Shown: piece by piece, positions 17,487-26,432 of the stretch
Numbering within the stretch: the first letter of the stretch is position 1
How the letters are laid out: every line of letters starts with the position of its first letter
NCBI RefSeq assembly: GCF_900456775.1
Contig: NZ_UAUL01000001.1
Span: 434,001 to 498,000 of the forward strand
Reading direction: 5' to 3'
DNA: 64,000 nt
From: Sarcina ventriculi
GTDB lineage: Bacteria > Bacillota > Clostridia > Clostridiales > Clostridiaceae
Made by a program: the position numbers and the translations under genes
Notes under the pieces: generated by a model
The model's database searches: none
The model's input: the letters and a program-made list of their open reading frames with translations, nothing else
Told to the model about the DNA's origin: nothing

Positions 17487-18608
17487 CTAACTATATATGT
17501 TAAAGAAAGCATCTATAAATTTATCATTGTCTAAAATTCTATTATACAATTCTTTATTTACATCGCTTTTAATCTCTTTCATTATCCCAAGCCTTAAATC
17601 TTTAGGATATAAATCTAAAATATCAGAAAAAAGATCTATTGCTTTTTTGCTACTATCATTATCTAAAATTCTTAATGCATTTTTGGCTAATATATATAAT
17701 CTTGAATGATTCTCACTTCTTATAATTTCTTTTTTATCAAAAGTTAATATTCCATCTTCTAATATATCTTTAAAATTAATTAAAGGGTTATTCATATTTT
17801 TTATGTATGACATAAAATCTTGTGTAATAGAAATTCCAACATTGCCTTTAACTACATTGCTTAAAATATCAGAATTAAACTCCTTAGATTTTTCATATAC
17901 TTTATAAGCTTTTGAAACTCTTTCCCAACTTCTTGGTGTTGCACGAACACTATCTTCACCTTCAGTAACATTTAAATATTCTGGAAAAGCCGATAAAAAT
18001 TCAATTACACTACTATGAATATTCCCATTTCCCATAGCCCAATTAAGCCACTGCTTTAAATCTGACTCCATTTTAATCCAAACAAATCTATTTTCTTGTG
18101 CAGGGTCCATATCTACTACTTGATAATTACTTTCCTCATACCCTTCATATCTATTTGATGGATTCATTGCTGCTATTATATATACTTTATCAGACAGTTT
18201 ATACCCATTTATTTCTCTATTTAAAACTAAATTCATAAGTTCTTGCTGTACAGCATGGTCACACCTATTAAGCTCATCTACAAAAAGTAAAACATTTCTC
18301 TCCTTCTCAATTGCTAAATCTACTTCTATAAGTTTGTTATGAATTGCATATGTTGTTATTTTTCTCTTACTTATGTTATTTCCATTTTTAACTTCCATAT
18401 CTGCTACTATAGGCAACCCTCCAATTTCACCTTCTTTTAAAAGGTTAGCATCTATAGTAACTATTTCATAATCTAATTCTTTAGCTATTTCCATAACCAA
18501 TGAAGTTTTACCTATACCACTTTCACCAATCAAAAGAGGAACCTCTCCTGTCATAATAACCAATTTTGCTGTATCTAATGCTTCTCTAAAATTCAAATTA
18601 AATCCCAA
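17487..18608 (-). CDS. MoxR-type AAA+ ATPase
   Basis: A 373-residue AAA+ protein with Walker A GESGIGKTS (residues 28-36), Walker B LLFVDELNR (near 108-114), sensor-1 YIIAAMNPSNR and a C-terminal helical lid. This matches MoxR/RavA-like ATPases that pair with VWA proteins. Two TTG codons are possible starts (18608 and 18596) downstream of AGGAAGG. The first is very close to the Shine-Dalgarno and the second gives the family-like start MNFREAL, so the start is uncertain by four residues. It lies between the DUF4116-repeat gene and the VWA gene. Confidence 0.85.
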   Translation of the reverse strand: MGFNLNFREALDTAKLVIMTGEVPLLIGESGIGKTSLVMEIAKELDYEIVTIDANLLKEGEIGGLPIVADMEVKNGNNISKRKITTYAIHNKLIEVDLAIEKERNVLLFVDELNRCDHAVQQELMNLVLNREINGYKLSDKVYIIAAMNPSNRYEGYEESNYQVVDMDPAQENRFVWIKMESDLKQWLNWAMGNGNIHSSVIEFLSAFPEYLNVTEGEDSVRATPRSWERVSKAYKVYEKSKEFNSDILSNVVKGNVGISITQDFMSYIKNMNNPLINFKDILEDGILTFDKKEIIRSENHSRLYILAKNALRILDNDSSKKAIDLFSDILDLYPKDLRLGIMKEIKSDVNKELYNRILDNDKFIDAFFNIYS

Positions 18609-18613
18609 CCTTC

Positions 18614-19408
18614 CTAATTTAAAATATAATCAACCAAAAGCTTTTTAGTATTTTTACTTCCCCATTCCTTGATAAACTCAATTTTATCCATATCTAAAAT
18701 TTCTAAGTTATAAAAATCTACAATATATTCTCTATCTATATTTTCACTAGAAAATTTTTCTTTTAAAACATCTAATACCACATCTATATCAATACTCTCA
18801 TAAATATATTTTAAAGAATTTATATTATCATAAATAAAATATTTCATATCATCATAATCATAACCATTAATAAAATTTATTGCCTCTGCTTCTCTTTTCA
18901 CCGCTTCTCTCATCACCAAAATACTAGGATTTTTTATATATTTTATTGCTCCCCAATACTGTTTAACAGCTCTCATTTGCACATCTTCTGATGGATTTTC
19001 TATATATTGTATAGCATCATAATCCCTTGAAACAGCAATAACACACAGTTCTTCAGTTTTTTTATCTATAAATTGCAAAGCCCATCCCTTAGATTTAACA
19101 GCTTCCTTTAAAACATTATAAGTTGGATTTTTTATATTTTTTAATGCGTTCCATAAAAGTCTAACAGCTAAAATGCAGATATCCTCAGATGGATTTTCAA
19201 TATATTCTATAACTAAAGGGTTTAACTTTACGGCTTCCTCCTGTATCTTCTTAGATTTATTCCTTATATATTTTATAACTGATGGATTTTTTCTAATTGC
19301 TTTTAAAATCAATTCTTCACTTGGATTTTCTATTTCTCTTATATATAACGGATTATTCATTACCTTATTTTCTAATTCATTATTTTCTATCATCATTTCA
19401 CATCCCAT
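18614..19408 (-). CDS. DUF4116-like tandem repeat protein
   Basis: A 264-residue protein whose first 190 residues are about eight repeats of 22-23 residues, with consensus [A/V]IKYIxNPSE(D/E)xxxxAV(K/R). Examples are VIKYIRNKSKKIQEEAV, VIEYIENPSEDICILAV and AIQYIENPSEDVQMRAV. The helical-solenoid look suggests protein binding. It is the first gene of an operon with the MoxR ATPase and VWA protein (5-bp gap to the ATPase), so it may select substrates for them. The start could be the ATG at 19408, 19396 or 19393; none has a strong ribosome site. Confidence 0.75.
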   Translation of the reverse strand: MGCEMMIENNELENKVMNNPLYIREIENPSEELILKAIRKNPSVIKYIRNKSKKIQEEAVKLNPLVIEYIENPSEDICILAVRLLWNALKNIKNPTYNVLKEAVKSKGWALQFIDKKTEELCVIAVSRDYDAIQYIENPSEDVQMRAVKQYWGAIKYIKNPSILVMREAVKREAEAINFINGYDYDDMKYFIYDNINSLKYIYESIDIDVVLDVLKEKFSSENIDREYIVDFYNLEILDMDKIEFIKEWGSKNTKKLLVDYILN

Positions 19409-19596
19409 CTAAATTTACATTACTATATTAAATTATTTGATTATATTTAATAAAAATACACTAAGAATCAAAACTATATTTTGCTCAATTTAATTATACC
19501 ACACTTTAATAAATAATAAATATTATTATTAAATATTTATTATTTATTAACATATAGTATTAAACTATTTCTCATTAATTTTTATACATAAAAATA

Positions 19597-19620
19597 AAAG
19601 CCTAGATACTCTAGGCTTTT
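19597..19620 (-). terminator. Terminator of the small alarmone synthetase gene
   Basis: AAAAGCCTAGA pairs with TCTAGGCTTTT around a 2-nt loop; the stem includes the T-run on the minus strand. It abuts the stop codon at 19619. Confidence 0.85.
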
Positions 19621-20410
19621 ATTCTTTGAATTTTTCTAAATCTTTATTTAAAATTTGAAGAAGATTATTAAATTCCCATACTTCTCCTTCTTCAATCAGT
19701 TTATTTAAAGACATCTGATATCTTGACGCTTCTGGGATTTTCCCTATTGCTATTAGGTTTAAAATTCCATTCATTATTGTTGTAATTATATCTGATTTAA
19801 CTTCAAATAATTTTTGTGCATCCATAATTTCATCCTTTATCTCTAACATTTCCTCGTCTAAAGTAAAAGCTGCATCTGCCGCACTTTTTAATTTTAATTT
19901 AATTTCATTTGGCAAATTTTTTTTATATTTATAATTTAAAGAATGTTCAATAGTTGCCCAAAAATTCATAGCTAACGTTCTTATTTGGAACTCTGCTAAA
20001 ATTTCCACCTTTCCCTTAGCCATATAAACAGGATATCTTATAACCATGTGATAGCTTCTATATCCACTTGGTTTAACATTTTTAACATAATCCTTCTCGT
20101 AAAGAATTTGCATATCTTCACGTTCTCTAATTATTTCAACAACTCTATCTATATCATCAACAAACTGACACATAATTCTTATACCAGCTATGTCTTCCAT
20201 TTCATATTTTACCCTATCAACTGGTATAGCATATTTGTTAGCCTTTTCTAATATACTAGAAACTTCTTTTACTCTTCCAGTCACAAATTCTATAGGGGAA
20301 TACTCATTTCTTTTTCTATATTCTTTTCTAATACTTTTAAGTTTAACCTTTAACTCCTCTACTGCTTGATCATAAGGAGCTAAAAACTCTTTCCAACTCT
20401 TTATCGTCAT
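19619..20410 (-). CDS. Small alarmone (p)ppGpp synthetase, RelQ/YjbM-like
   Basis: A 263-residue RelA/SpoT-type nucleotidyltransferase that makes (p)ppGpp from ATP and GTP/GDP. It has the synthetase core from about residue 50 to 200 (DIAGIRIMCQFVDDI, KPSGYRSYHMVIRYPV, EFQIRTLAMNFWATIEH) but no HD hydrolase, TGS or ACT domains, so it is a stand-alone small alarmone synthetase. The length and charged helical C-terminus fit RelQ more than RelP. The ribosome site AGGTGACACT precedes the ATG. It is a single gene. Confidence 0.92.
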   Translation of the reverse strand: MTIKSWKEFLAPYDQAVEELKVKLKSIRKEYRKRNEYSPIEFVTGRVKEVSSILEKANKYAIPVDRVKYEMEDIAGIRIMCQFVDDIDRVVEIIREREDMQILYEKDYVKNVKPSGYRSYHMVIRYPVYMAKGKVEILAEFQIRTLAMNFWATIEHSLNYKYKKNLPNEIKLKLKSAADAAFTLDEEMLEIKDEIMDAQKLFEVKSDIITTIMNGILNLIAIGKIPEASRYQMSLNKLIEEGEVWEFNNLLQILNKDLEKFKE

Positions 20411-20684
20411 AGTGTCACCTATCTTTTCGTGTTAGTTTAGTGCCTTAATCATTATAACAAAATTTTCAAAAAAACTAAATACATATACAGTAGAAAACTA
20501 TTATATTTTACAAATATATGTATATAAATTTATATACTTTATATCAAACTTTTATTAATTTAATTTAATATTGTTTATTAATTAATTTTATTATATAATA
20601 ATGATTTGAAATTACATATAGTTATTTTTTATTATTTTATTAAAAATACAATTATATCAAAATAAATACGATATGTTTTAATTA

Positions 20685-20713
20685 TTGACAAAAAGAACAT
20701 TTAATTGTAAAAT
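20685..20713 (+). promoter_or_regulatory. SigA-type promoter facing a terminator (no ORF)
   Basis: A perfect TTGACA at 20685-20690, a 17-bp spacer and TAAAAT at 20708-20713. The predicted transcript would start near 20720 and meet the hairpin at 20785-20818. Confidence 0.55.
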
Positions 20714-20719
20714 CTTTTT

Positions 20720-20820
20720 GTAAATATTTACAGAATTTTCTTGTATAGTATTTTGCCCAATTTTAAAATTATATTATAAAGTTAAAAAGGAGTTATATAT
20801 TTTTGTAGCTCCTTTTTAAG
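20720..20820 (+). ncRNA. Candidate small RNA (about 100 nt)
   Basis: Bracketed by the promoter at 20685-20713 and a hairpin followed by CTTTTT. There is no start codon in the segment. Its 3' end lies against the 3' end of the domesticated-transposase gene, which runs on the other strand. This is inference from signals only; the hairpin may simply terminate the minus-strand gene. Confidence 0.3.
20785..20818. terminator. Bidirectional terminator near the transposase-derived gene
   Basis: AAAAAGGAG pairs with CTCCTTTTT around an AT-rich loop, just past the stop codon of the minus-strand gene at 20824. T-runs lie on both sides. Confidence 0.75.
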
Positions 20821-20823
20821 TGT

Positions 20824-21996
20824 CTATAATACTTGCCTATCCACCCTAGATTTAAAAATCATTGACAATTTAGATAATACCTCAACCCATCCTCTAATAG
20901 GTTGTTTCCATTTATACGTTAATCCAATTACTTCACAATATATCTTTTCGCTAATTTCCCCATTACTAGACGTTTCATAAGTATCTTTAATTATTTTTTT
21001 TAATTTATTATTATATTTCTCTAAAGTATTTGTAGCATATAAAATTCTTCTTATTTCTTCAGGATACTTGTATATTAAAGATAAACTATTTAAATTGCTA
21101 TCCCAAGCTTTTAATGCTATCGGATATTTGTCCCTCCACTTTCTATCTAACTCATCATATTCTTTTAACGCTATTTCTTCTGTAGAGGCTAAATATATTT
21201 TCTTCAAATCAGTATTAAATGGTTTCAAATCTTTATAATATACATATTTATTGCACATCCTTATCTCATCAGTTATACTAAATTCAATTTTAGCTTTAGG
21301 ATATACACTTAAAATACCTTTTTTTAATTCACTAATTAAAGGAATGGATATTATTAAAATATCTCTTACACCTCTATCTTTTAATTCATCAAAAATATCA
21401 ACCCAACATTTAACCGATTCCTCATTAAAAACCCAAATACCTAATATATCTCTTTTTCCTTTTATATCTATTCCTATAACAGAATAAATATATTTAAACA
21501 TTACTTTTTCTTCTTTTTTTATTTTAAATTTATACACATCAGTAAATACAACAGAATAAACTTTTTCTAACTCTCTATCTATCCATATATCAAAATCCAC
21601 AACCTTTATATTATTAACATTGTTATCTTTTATACTATCTTCTTGTTCGTATACATCTTTTTGCTTATACTTATCTAATATTTGTTCTTCTAAATTTTTT
21701 AGTCCTACTTCTTTTTGTATAAGTTGTAACTCTAAATCCTTAATAACATTTTTTCTTTGTAAAATATCTATTTTTAAATCTTTAAGAATTCCTTCTTGTT
21801 CTAAAATATCATCTTTTAAATCTTCTAATTTTTTTTCTTTTTCTGCAATAACTTTGTTAAGTTTATCTAATTTAGCCTCAGCCTTAGAGTAATCTTCTTG
21901 ACTATATTTTTCTGAGTGAGTTTCTTCTTGCTTTTTTTCATTGTAAGAAATATCTGAATCATTACCTATATTCCCAGTAAAACTTATAAAAGCCAT
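20824..21996 (-). CDS. Coiled-coil protein with degenerate Mutator/IS256 transposase core
   Basis: A 390-residue protein. Residues 30-120 are a heptad coiled coil. Residues 140-385 align by eye with the IS256/Mutator DDE transposase core: VYSVVFTDVYKF (first Asp, D153), KRDILGIWVFNEESVKCW, then ATNTLEKYNNKLKK (Glu, E326) and the C-terminal KWKQPIRGW. The second catalytic Asp, normally in a VDGL-type motif, is replaced by IPLI (218-221), and the CxxH that usually follows is lost. The transposase N-terminal DNA-binding region is absent. No terminal inverted repeats were seen. It is therefore probably a domesticated, non-transposing protein. Its job is unknown; it is divergent from the acidic Asn/His-rich gene. 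Confidence 0.75.
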   Translation of the reverse strand: MAFISFTGNIGNDSDISYNEKKQEETHSEKYSQEDYSKAEAKLDKLNKVIAEKEKKLEDLKDDILEQEGILKDLKIDILQRKNVIKDLELQLIQKEVGLKNLEEQILDKYKQKDVYEQEDSIKDNNVNNIKVVDFDIWIDRELEKVYSVVFTDVYKFKIKKEEKVMFKYIYSVIGIDIKGKRDILGIWVFNEESVKCWVDIFDELKDRGVRDILIISIPLISELKKGILSVYPKAKIEFSITDEIRMCNKYVYYKDLKPFNTDLKKIYLASTEEIALKEYDELDRKWRDKYPIALKAWDSNLNSLSLIYKYPEEIRRILYATNTLEKYNNKLKKIIKDTYETSSNGEISEKIYCEVIGLTYKWKQPIRGWVEVLSKLSMIFKSRVDRQVL

Positions 21997-22129
21997 AAAA
22001 ATTACCTCTCTATCATTAATAATATAAAATATTCATAAAAACATAAAATTGATACTAGATATTTTGTCGCACTTTTTAACTAAAGTGAATACACTTATAT
22101 TAAAAGAAATAATTTATAAGGTGATATTT

Positions 22130-23008
22130 GTGGATAAAGATAAAAATATTTTCGATGGAACATTAGAAGATTCTGAAGAATTATTAGCTTCTGATTTAGC
22201 TGGACATCATTGCGATAATGATCCTGACGATCCTGATGATGCACTTTTAACTTATAGTGATAAAGTATTATTTGACGATAGTCCAATCTTTTGTATAGAT
22301 TCTGATGATTTGTGCCAAAAAATAAGAGTTAGACCAGATATAAAAATATTCGCTAAAAAATTTATGCACTCTGAAGCTGATTGCTTTGGTTGCAAACACG
22401 GCTTACCATTTTATCCAACTGAAGGAGACGCTATAGGCTTTACATTAGTACTTGGAAATCTTGGTAGCAAAGATTATAATGCTAGTTCTGGTTCAGTAAC
22501 TTTAGAAGACGAATTAAAAATTAGCAGAGGCTTAACTTTAAAATTAGTTGACCTTTGTGTACCTGAAGGATACGAATTAGTTCGTATGAGTAGAGGTGGA
22601 AGAGCTGTTCCTTTAAAACCTTGTTCAAAACACGATTATCATGACGAAGATGATGACAACAGACGTCCTAATAATCCTGATAATAATGGACATCATCATG
22701 GCAGTCGTGAATCTTGTATATTTAAAGGTACTAGAGAACCTATAATTTTAAGATTGAGAAAACTTTCTGGAAGAAGAAGCAATTATGATTTAGATATTCC
22801 TGCATATTCTATATTCTGTATCTGTATGTTATTCCAAATAGTTGACTCTGATTCTGATTTTGATTCAGACTCTGGAAATTGTGGAAATGGAAATAATGGT
22901 GGAAATATCGGAAACGGAAACAATGGCCCTAATGATGGAAATGACAATAATGGTTCTAATGGTCATCATCATGGTTCTGGAAAATCTAAATTTAGAGACG
23001 AGGATTAA
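22130..23008 (+). CDS. Unknown acidic protein with Asn/Gly-rich, HHHG-containing tail
   Basis: A protein of about 292 residues, not recognised. It has an acidic N-terminus (CDNDPDDPDDALLTY), a central mixed region with scattered cysteines (ADCFGCKHGLPF, VDLCVPEGYELVRMSRGG, LKPCSKH), then low-complexity segments: DNNGHHHGS, DSDSDFDSDSG, a GNGNNGG-type run and a second NGHHHGSGK. The two HHHG clusters and the Asp-rich runs suggest metal binding. There is no signal peptide. I choose the GTG at 22130, which follows AAGGTGAT; the ATG at 22049 has no ribosome site. It is divergent from the transposase-derived gene across a 130-bp promoter region. A spore-surface role is conceivable but unsupported. 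Confidence 0.6.
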   Translation: MDKDKNIFDGTLEDSEELLASDLAGHHCDNDPDDPDDALLTYSDKVLFDDSPIFCIDSDDLCQKIRVRPDIKIFAKKFMHSEADCFGCKHGLPFYPTEGDAIGFTLVLGNLGSKDYNASSGSVTLEDELKISRGLTLKLVDLCVPEGYELVRMSRGGRAVPLKPCSKHDYHDEDDDNRRPNNPDNNGHHHGSRESCIFKGTREPIILRLRKLSGRRSNYDLDIPAYSIFCICMLFQIVDSDSDFDSDSGNCGNGNNGGNIGNGNNGPNDGNDNNGSNGHHHGSGKSKFRDED

Positions 23009-23033
23009 TAATTAATAAAGAATTTGTTTTTTT

Positions 23034-23066
23034 ACTCTATCTTAAATTTTCTAAGATAGAGTTTTC
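23034..23066 (+). terminator. Terminator after the acidic protein gene
   Basis: ACTCTATCTTA pairs with TAAGATAGAGT around a 7-nt loop, followed by TTTTCTAT on the plus strand. Confidence 0.85.
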
Positions 23067-23114
23067 TATATAATAGCGTTAAAACAATAACAGCTTAAAT
23101 ATCATTATAAGCAA

Positions 23115-23807
23115 TTAATCCAAAATTTTAATCGGATTAAAATCTATATAATCACAACTTGTTAAAATATACTCAACCCCATTGTGATTTCCTTCTAACA
23201 TTCTATCTTTTAAAATATTCCCATGAAGATGACCATATACAACTTTTTCAACCTTAAACTCCTCAAGTATGGATGTAAAAACTGAATTCTCTAACTTCTC
23301 ATTAGTTGGAGGATAATGTAACATACAAATAATCTTTTCATATCCTGCCTTTTTTGCCTCTTCTAATGACAATCTAAGCCTTATTTCTTCTCTTAAATAA
23401 ATTTTTTCATCTTTTCCTGAAAATCTCTCCGAACCTTTGCAAATCCATCCTCTTGTTCCACAAATAGCATAATCTTTATATGTAAAAAAATTATTTTGAA
23501 TAAACTTAGTATTTTTATACATAGCATTTAATTTTGATATACTACACCACCAATAATCATGATTTCCTTTAGATATTATTTTTTTTCCAGGCAAATCATC
23601 CACCCAATCTAAATCTTTTTTACTATCATCATGCTTCATTGACCAAGATATATCTCCCGCAATTAAAACTGTATCTGTATCCTTTATTTTTTCTATCCAA
23701 TTATTTCTAATTTTTTCATCATGACCAATCCATTTTTCTCCAAATATATCCATAGGTTTATCTGTACTCAAAGCAAGATGTAAATCTGAAATAGCATATA
23801 ATGCCAT
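23115..23807 (-). CDS. Metallophosphoesterase
   Basis: A calcineurin-like phosphoesterase of about 230 residues with all five family blocks: DLHL (SDLHLALS), GDISW (AGDISWSM), GNHDY (KGNHDYWW), H (MLHYPP) and GHLHG (VYGHLHG). These residues bind two metal ions. The frame opens at 23828, but the ATG at 23807 has AAGGTAGGA upstream and begins MALYAISDLHL as in relatives, so it is used. It is a cytoplasmic single gene. Substrate specificity cannot be assigned. Confidence 0.9.
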   Translation of the reverse strand: MALYAISDLHLALSTDKPMDIFGEKWIGHDEKIRNNWIEKIKDTDTVLIAGDISWSMKHDDSKKDLDWVDDLPGKKIISKGNHDYWWCSISKLNAMYKNTKFIQNNFFTYKDYAICGTRGWICKGSERFSGKDEKIYLREEIRLRLSLEEAKKAGYEKIICMLHYPPTNEKLENSVFTSILEEFKVEKVVYGHLHGNILKDRMLEGNHNGVEYILTSCDYIDFNPIKILD

Positions 23808-23893
23808 AATTCCTACCTTTCTAAACACATCTTATCACCCTACCTCATATTAGAATGAAAGATATATTTTTGTGTTGCTTTCAATAAAATTAA

Positions 23894-23911
23894 GGTGGAG
23901 AATTCTCCACC
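23894..23911. terminator. Perfect palindrome GGTGGAGAATTCTCCACC, probable terminator
   Basis: An 18-bp perfect palindrome with A/T-rich flanks, 70 bp past the LacI-type gene's stop (23981). The minus strand continues TTAATTTTA, and a TTTTTT run lies at 23921-23926 on the plus strand. It has no spacer, so it may equally be a protein site. Confidence 0.5.
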
Positions 23912-23980
23912 CTAATTACTTTTTTATTACATTATATCATAAACACTATCACAACTTAAAGAAATTAATTATTTAAGTTT

Positions 23981-24964
23981 TTATAACGCTAAATTTAAAT
24001 CTTTACCCAATAATGATGTACATCCGCTTGTTTTACTCTCTATGATTTGTGGTTCTAACAATACTCTTTCAATTTCTTTTGATCTATTATTTATTCTATT
24101 TATTAATATTTCAGCCAAACGTTCTCCAACATTATATATCGGTTGTTTAACAGTTGTAAGTGGTACAACTTCATTTGCAAGCCCATCAAAGCCAACTACA
24201 GATATATCTTTAGGAATAACAATATTTTTTTCTTTTAAAGCTCTATAAGCACCTATTGCTGATAAATCAGTTGAGCAAAAAAGAGCAGTAGCTTTTTCAA
24301 TTTTTTCGCTATATCTTATAGCTAAATATGCTAATTGTTCTTGATTTTCATCTATATCTATTACTAAAGACTCTTTAAATTTTATATCGCTATCTAAAAG
24401 AGCATCCTTGTACCCTCTAAAACGTTCATTGAATCTTATATTTTCATTGTTTATTTTTAAAAATAATATGTCCTTATGTCCTTTTGATATTAAATACTTA
24501 GTCATATCATAAGAACCCTTATAATTATTAACATCTACGTGATCAACATTTAAATTGCTTCTTCCAAACACAACATACGGAACTCTAATTTTACTGTCCA
24601 TGTCTTCTTCTAAACCATTTCTACCTATAATTATCATTCCATCACATTTTTGTGGAAGTTCAAAGTTTCTTGTAATTTGAAGTGAATATTGCTTTTCACT
24701 TAAGTGTGCCATTATTCCAGATATTAAATTCATATTTACAAGTTCATCTAAACTTGATTCCTTAGGAATATATAAATAAATAACCCTTGTTTTATTTTCA
24801 GCTAAAGCTTTAGCTGTATAATTTGGAACAAATTTAAGTTCTTTTATTGCCTCTTCTACTCTAGCCTTTGTTTCATCTTTTACAAGTTCTGGTGCATTTA
24901 ACACTCTTGAAACCGTTATTAATGATACTCCAGCCATTTCAGCAACATCTTTCATTCTAACCAA
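23981..24964 (-). CDS. LacI/GalR-family transcriptional regulator
   Basis: A 327-residue repressor with an N-terminal LacI helix-turn-helix (MKDVAEMAGVSLITVSRVLN), the hinge (VPNYTAKALAEN) and a periplasmic-binding-protein-like sugar-sensing domain (ISVVGFDGLANEVVPLTTVKQP). The start at 24964 is a TTG placed seven bases after GGGGGA. The next Met (24955) is too far from that site. No adjacent sugar operon is present, since tyrS lies upstream and the phosphoesterase downstream. Its targets are therefore unknown; CcpA-like global control and control of a distant sugar locus are both open. Confidence 0.92.
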   Translation of the reverse strand: MVRMKDVAEMAGVSLITVSRVLNAPELVKDETKARVEEAIKELKFVPNYTAKALAENKTRVIYLYIPKESSLDELVNMNLISGIMAHLSEKQYSLQITRNFELPQKCDGMIIIGRNGLEEDMDSKIRVPYVVFGRSNLNVDHVDVNNYKGSYDMTKYLISKGHKDILFLKINNENIRFNERFRGYKDALLDSDIKFKESLVIDIDENQEQLAYLAIRYSEKIEKATALFCSTDLSAIGAYRALKEKNIVIPKDISVVGFDGLANEVVPLTTVKQPIYNVGERLAEILINRINNRSKEIERVLLEPQIIESKTSGCTSLLGKDLNLAL

Positions 24965-25170
24965 AAACTTTTCCCCCTTAGTTTTTAATAAATTTTTCTT
25001 TATTTGTAAACTTTATTTAAAAACACTAAATATACTTGTTATTTCAATTATATAGATAAATGTTAGCTTTTTCATTCTTTTTAGCTAAATTTAATAAAAA
25101 ATTAACATTTTATGTATTAATCATATTTTAAACTTCCTTATACAGGATAAATAACAAAATTACTGCAATA

Positions 25171-25207
25171 AAAAACTATATCAAAATAGAAATTTTGATA
25201 TAGTTTT
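25171..25207 (-). terminator. tyrS terminator
   Basis: AAAAACTATATCAAAAT pairs with ATTTTGATATAGTTTTT around a 3-nt loop, directly after the tyrS stop at 25212. Confidence 0.9.
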
Positions 25208-25211
25208 TATA

Positions 25212-26432
25212 TTATTCTATGATTATTTTATTGAAATTTTTCTTTCCTCTTTTAATAAGAGCTACCCCATCTTCAAAATCCTCTTTATTTAAAGTTCTTT
25301 TAATATCTGTAACCTTTTCACCATTTAAACTTAAGCCACCTTGTTGTACAAGTCTTTTTCCTTCTGCTTTAGATGGTATTATCTTACCTGCTACTAATAT
25401 ATCTAATAAAAGTGATCCAACTTGTTCATTCTCTATTTTAACCGTAGGAACATTATCCATGTTTCCACCAGCTCCAAATAAACTTTCGGCAGCACTTTGA
25501 GCCTTTTTAGCTTCTTCTTCTCCATGTATAAGTTTAGTAACTTCAAAAGCTAAAACCTTTTTAGCCTCATTTATAGCAGCTCCCTCTAAAGCAGCAAGTT
25601 TTTTAATTTCATCCATAGGAACAAATGTTAATAATCTCAAGCATTTTTCAACATCTGCATCATCAACATTTCTCCAATATTGATAAAAGTCATATGGTGA
25701 TGTTTTCTTTGGATCAAGCCATAACGCTCCTCCAACTGTTTTACCCATCTTTTGACCTTGGCTATTTGTTAATAATGTGCATGTCATAGCCATTGCTTGA
25801 CCTTGTGCTTTTCTTCTAACAAGTTCAACCCCAGCTATCATATTAGACCATTGGTCATCTCCACCAAGTTCCATTTTACAATTATATTTTTGATTTAAAA
25901 CATAAAAATCATATCCTTGCATTAACATATAATTAAATTCTAAGAAAGATAATCCCTTTTCTAATCTTTGCTTAAAACACTCAGCAGTCAACATTCTGTT
26001 TACTGAAAAATGAACTCCAACTTCTCTTAAAAAATCAACATAATTAAGTTTTAAAAGCCAATCTGCATTATTAGCTAGTATAGCTTTATCATCTGAAAAA
26101 TCTATAAACTTTTCCATTTGTTTCTTTATTGATGCAACATTATTCTCTATTTCTTCTTTTGTAAGCATCTTTCTCATATCAGTTTTACCACTTGGATCTC
26201 CAACCATAGCAGTTCCACCACCAATTAAAGCTATTGGTCTATGACCTGCCCTTTGCATATGAGCCATAAACATCATTGTTATAAAATGACCTACATGTAA
26301 GCTATCTGCTGTTGGATCAAAACCTATATAAAAAGTTATTTTTTCCTTTTCTAATAATTCTCTTGTTTCTTCTTCGTGAGTAAATTGCTTAATATACCCA
26401 CGCTCTAATAAAGTATCCAATACATTTGACAT
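25212..26432 (-). CDS. tyrS: Tyrosyl-tRNA synthetase
   Basis: A 406-residue class I synthetase that charges tRNA-Tyr. It has the HIGH-type HVGH (residues 46-49, in [14 protein letters not shown]), the tyrosine-binding [17 protein letters not shown] in place of KMSKS, and a C-terminal S4-like RNA-binding domain ([23 protein letters not shown]). Length and layout match bacterial TyrRS. It is monocistronic, with a Tyr-specific T-box leader and a strong promoter upstream and a terminator downstream, so its expression should rise when tRNA-Tyr is uncharged. Confidence 0.97.
   Translation of the reverse strand: MSNVLDTLLERGYIKQFTHEEETRELLEKEKITFYIGFDPTADSLHVGHFITMMFMAHMQRAGHRPIALIGGGTAMVGDPSGKTDMRKMLTKEEIENNVASIKKQMEKFIDFSDDKAILANNADWLLKLNYVDFLREVGVHFSVNRMLTAECFKQRLEKGLSFLEFNYMLMQGYDFYVLNQKYNCKMELGGDDQWSNMIAGVELVRRKAQGQAMAMTCTLLTNSQGQKMGKTVGGALWLDPKKTSPYDFYQYWRNVDDADVEKCLRLLTFVPMDEIKKLAALEGAAINEAKKVLAFEVTKLIHGEEEAKKAQSAAESLFGAGGNMDNVPTVKIENEQVGSLLLDILVAGKIIPSKAEGKRLVQQGGLSLNGEKVTDIKRTLNKEDFEDGVALIKRGKKNFNKIIIE

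Larger units (their letters stand above)
20411..20823. other. 413-bp intergenic region with a promoter-terminator pair
   Basis: Mostly featureless AT-rich DNA upstream of the alarmone synthetase. In its right half a plus-strand promoter (20685-20713) and a hairpin terminator (20785-20818) bracket about 100 bp with no ATG. That segment is listed as a possible small RNA. Confidence 0.5.

Noticed and set aside
22049-22129. Upstream ATG extension of the acidic protein gene
   Set aside because: No ribosome site; the extra residues lie in the divergent promoter region, whereas GTG 22130 follows AAGGTGAT.
20411-23114. Insertion-sequence boundaries around the transposase-like gene
   Set aside because: No terminal inverted repeats or target duplications seen; catalytic residue lost.
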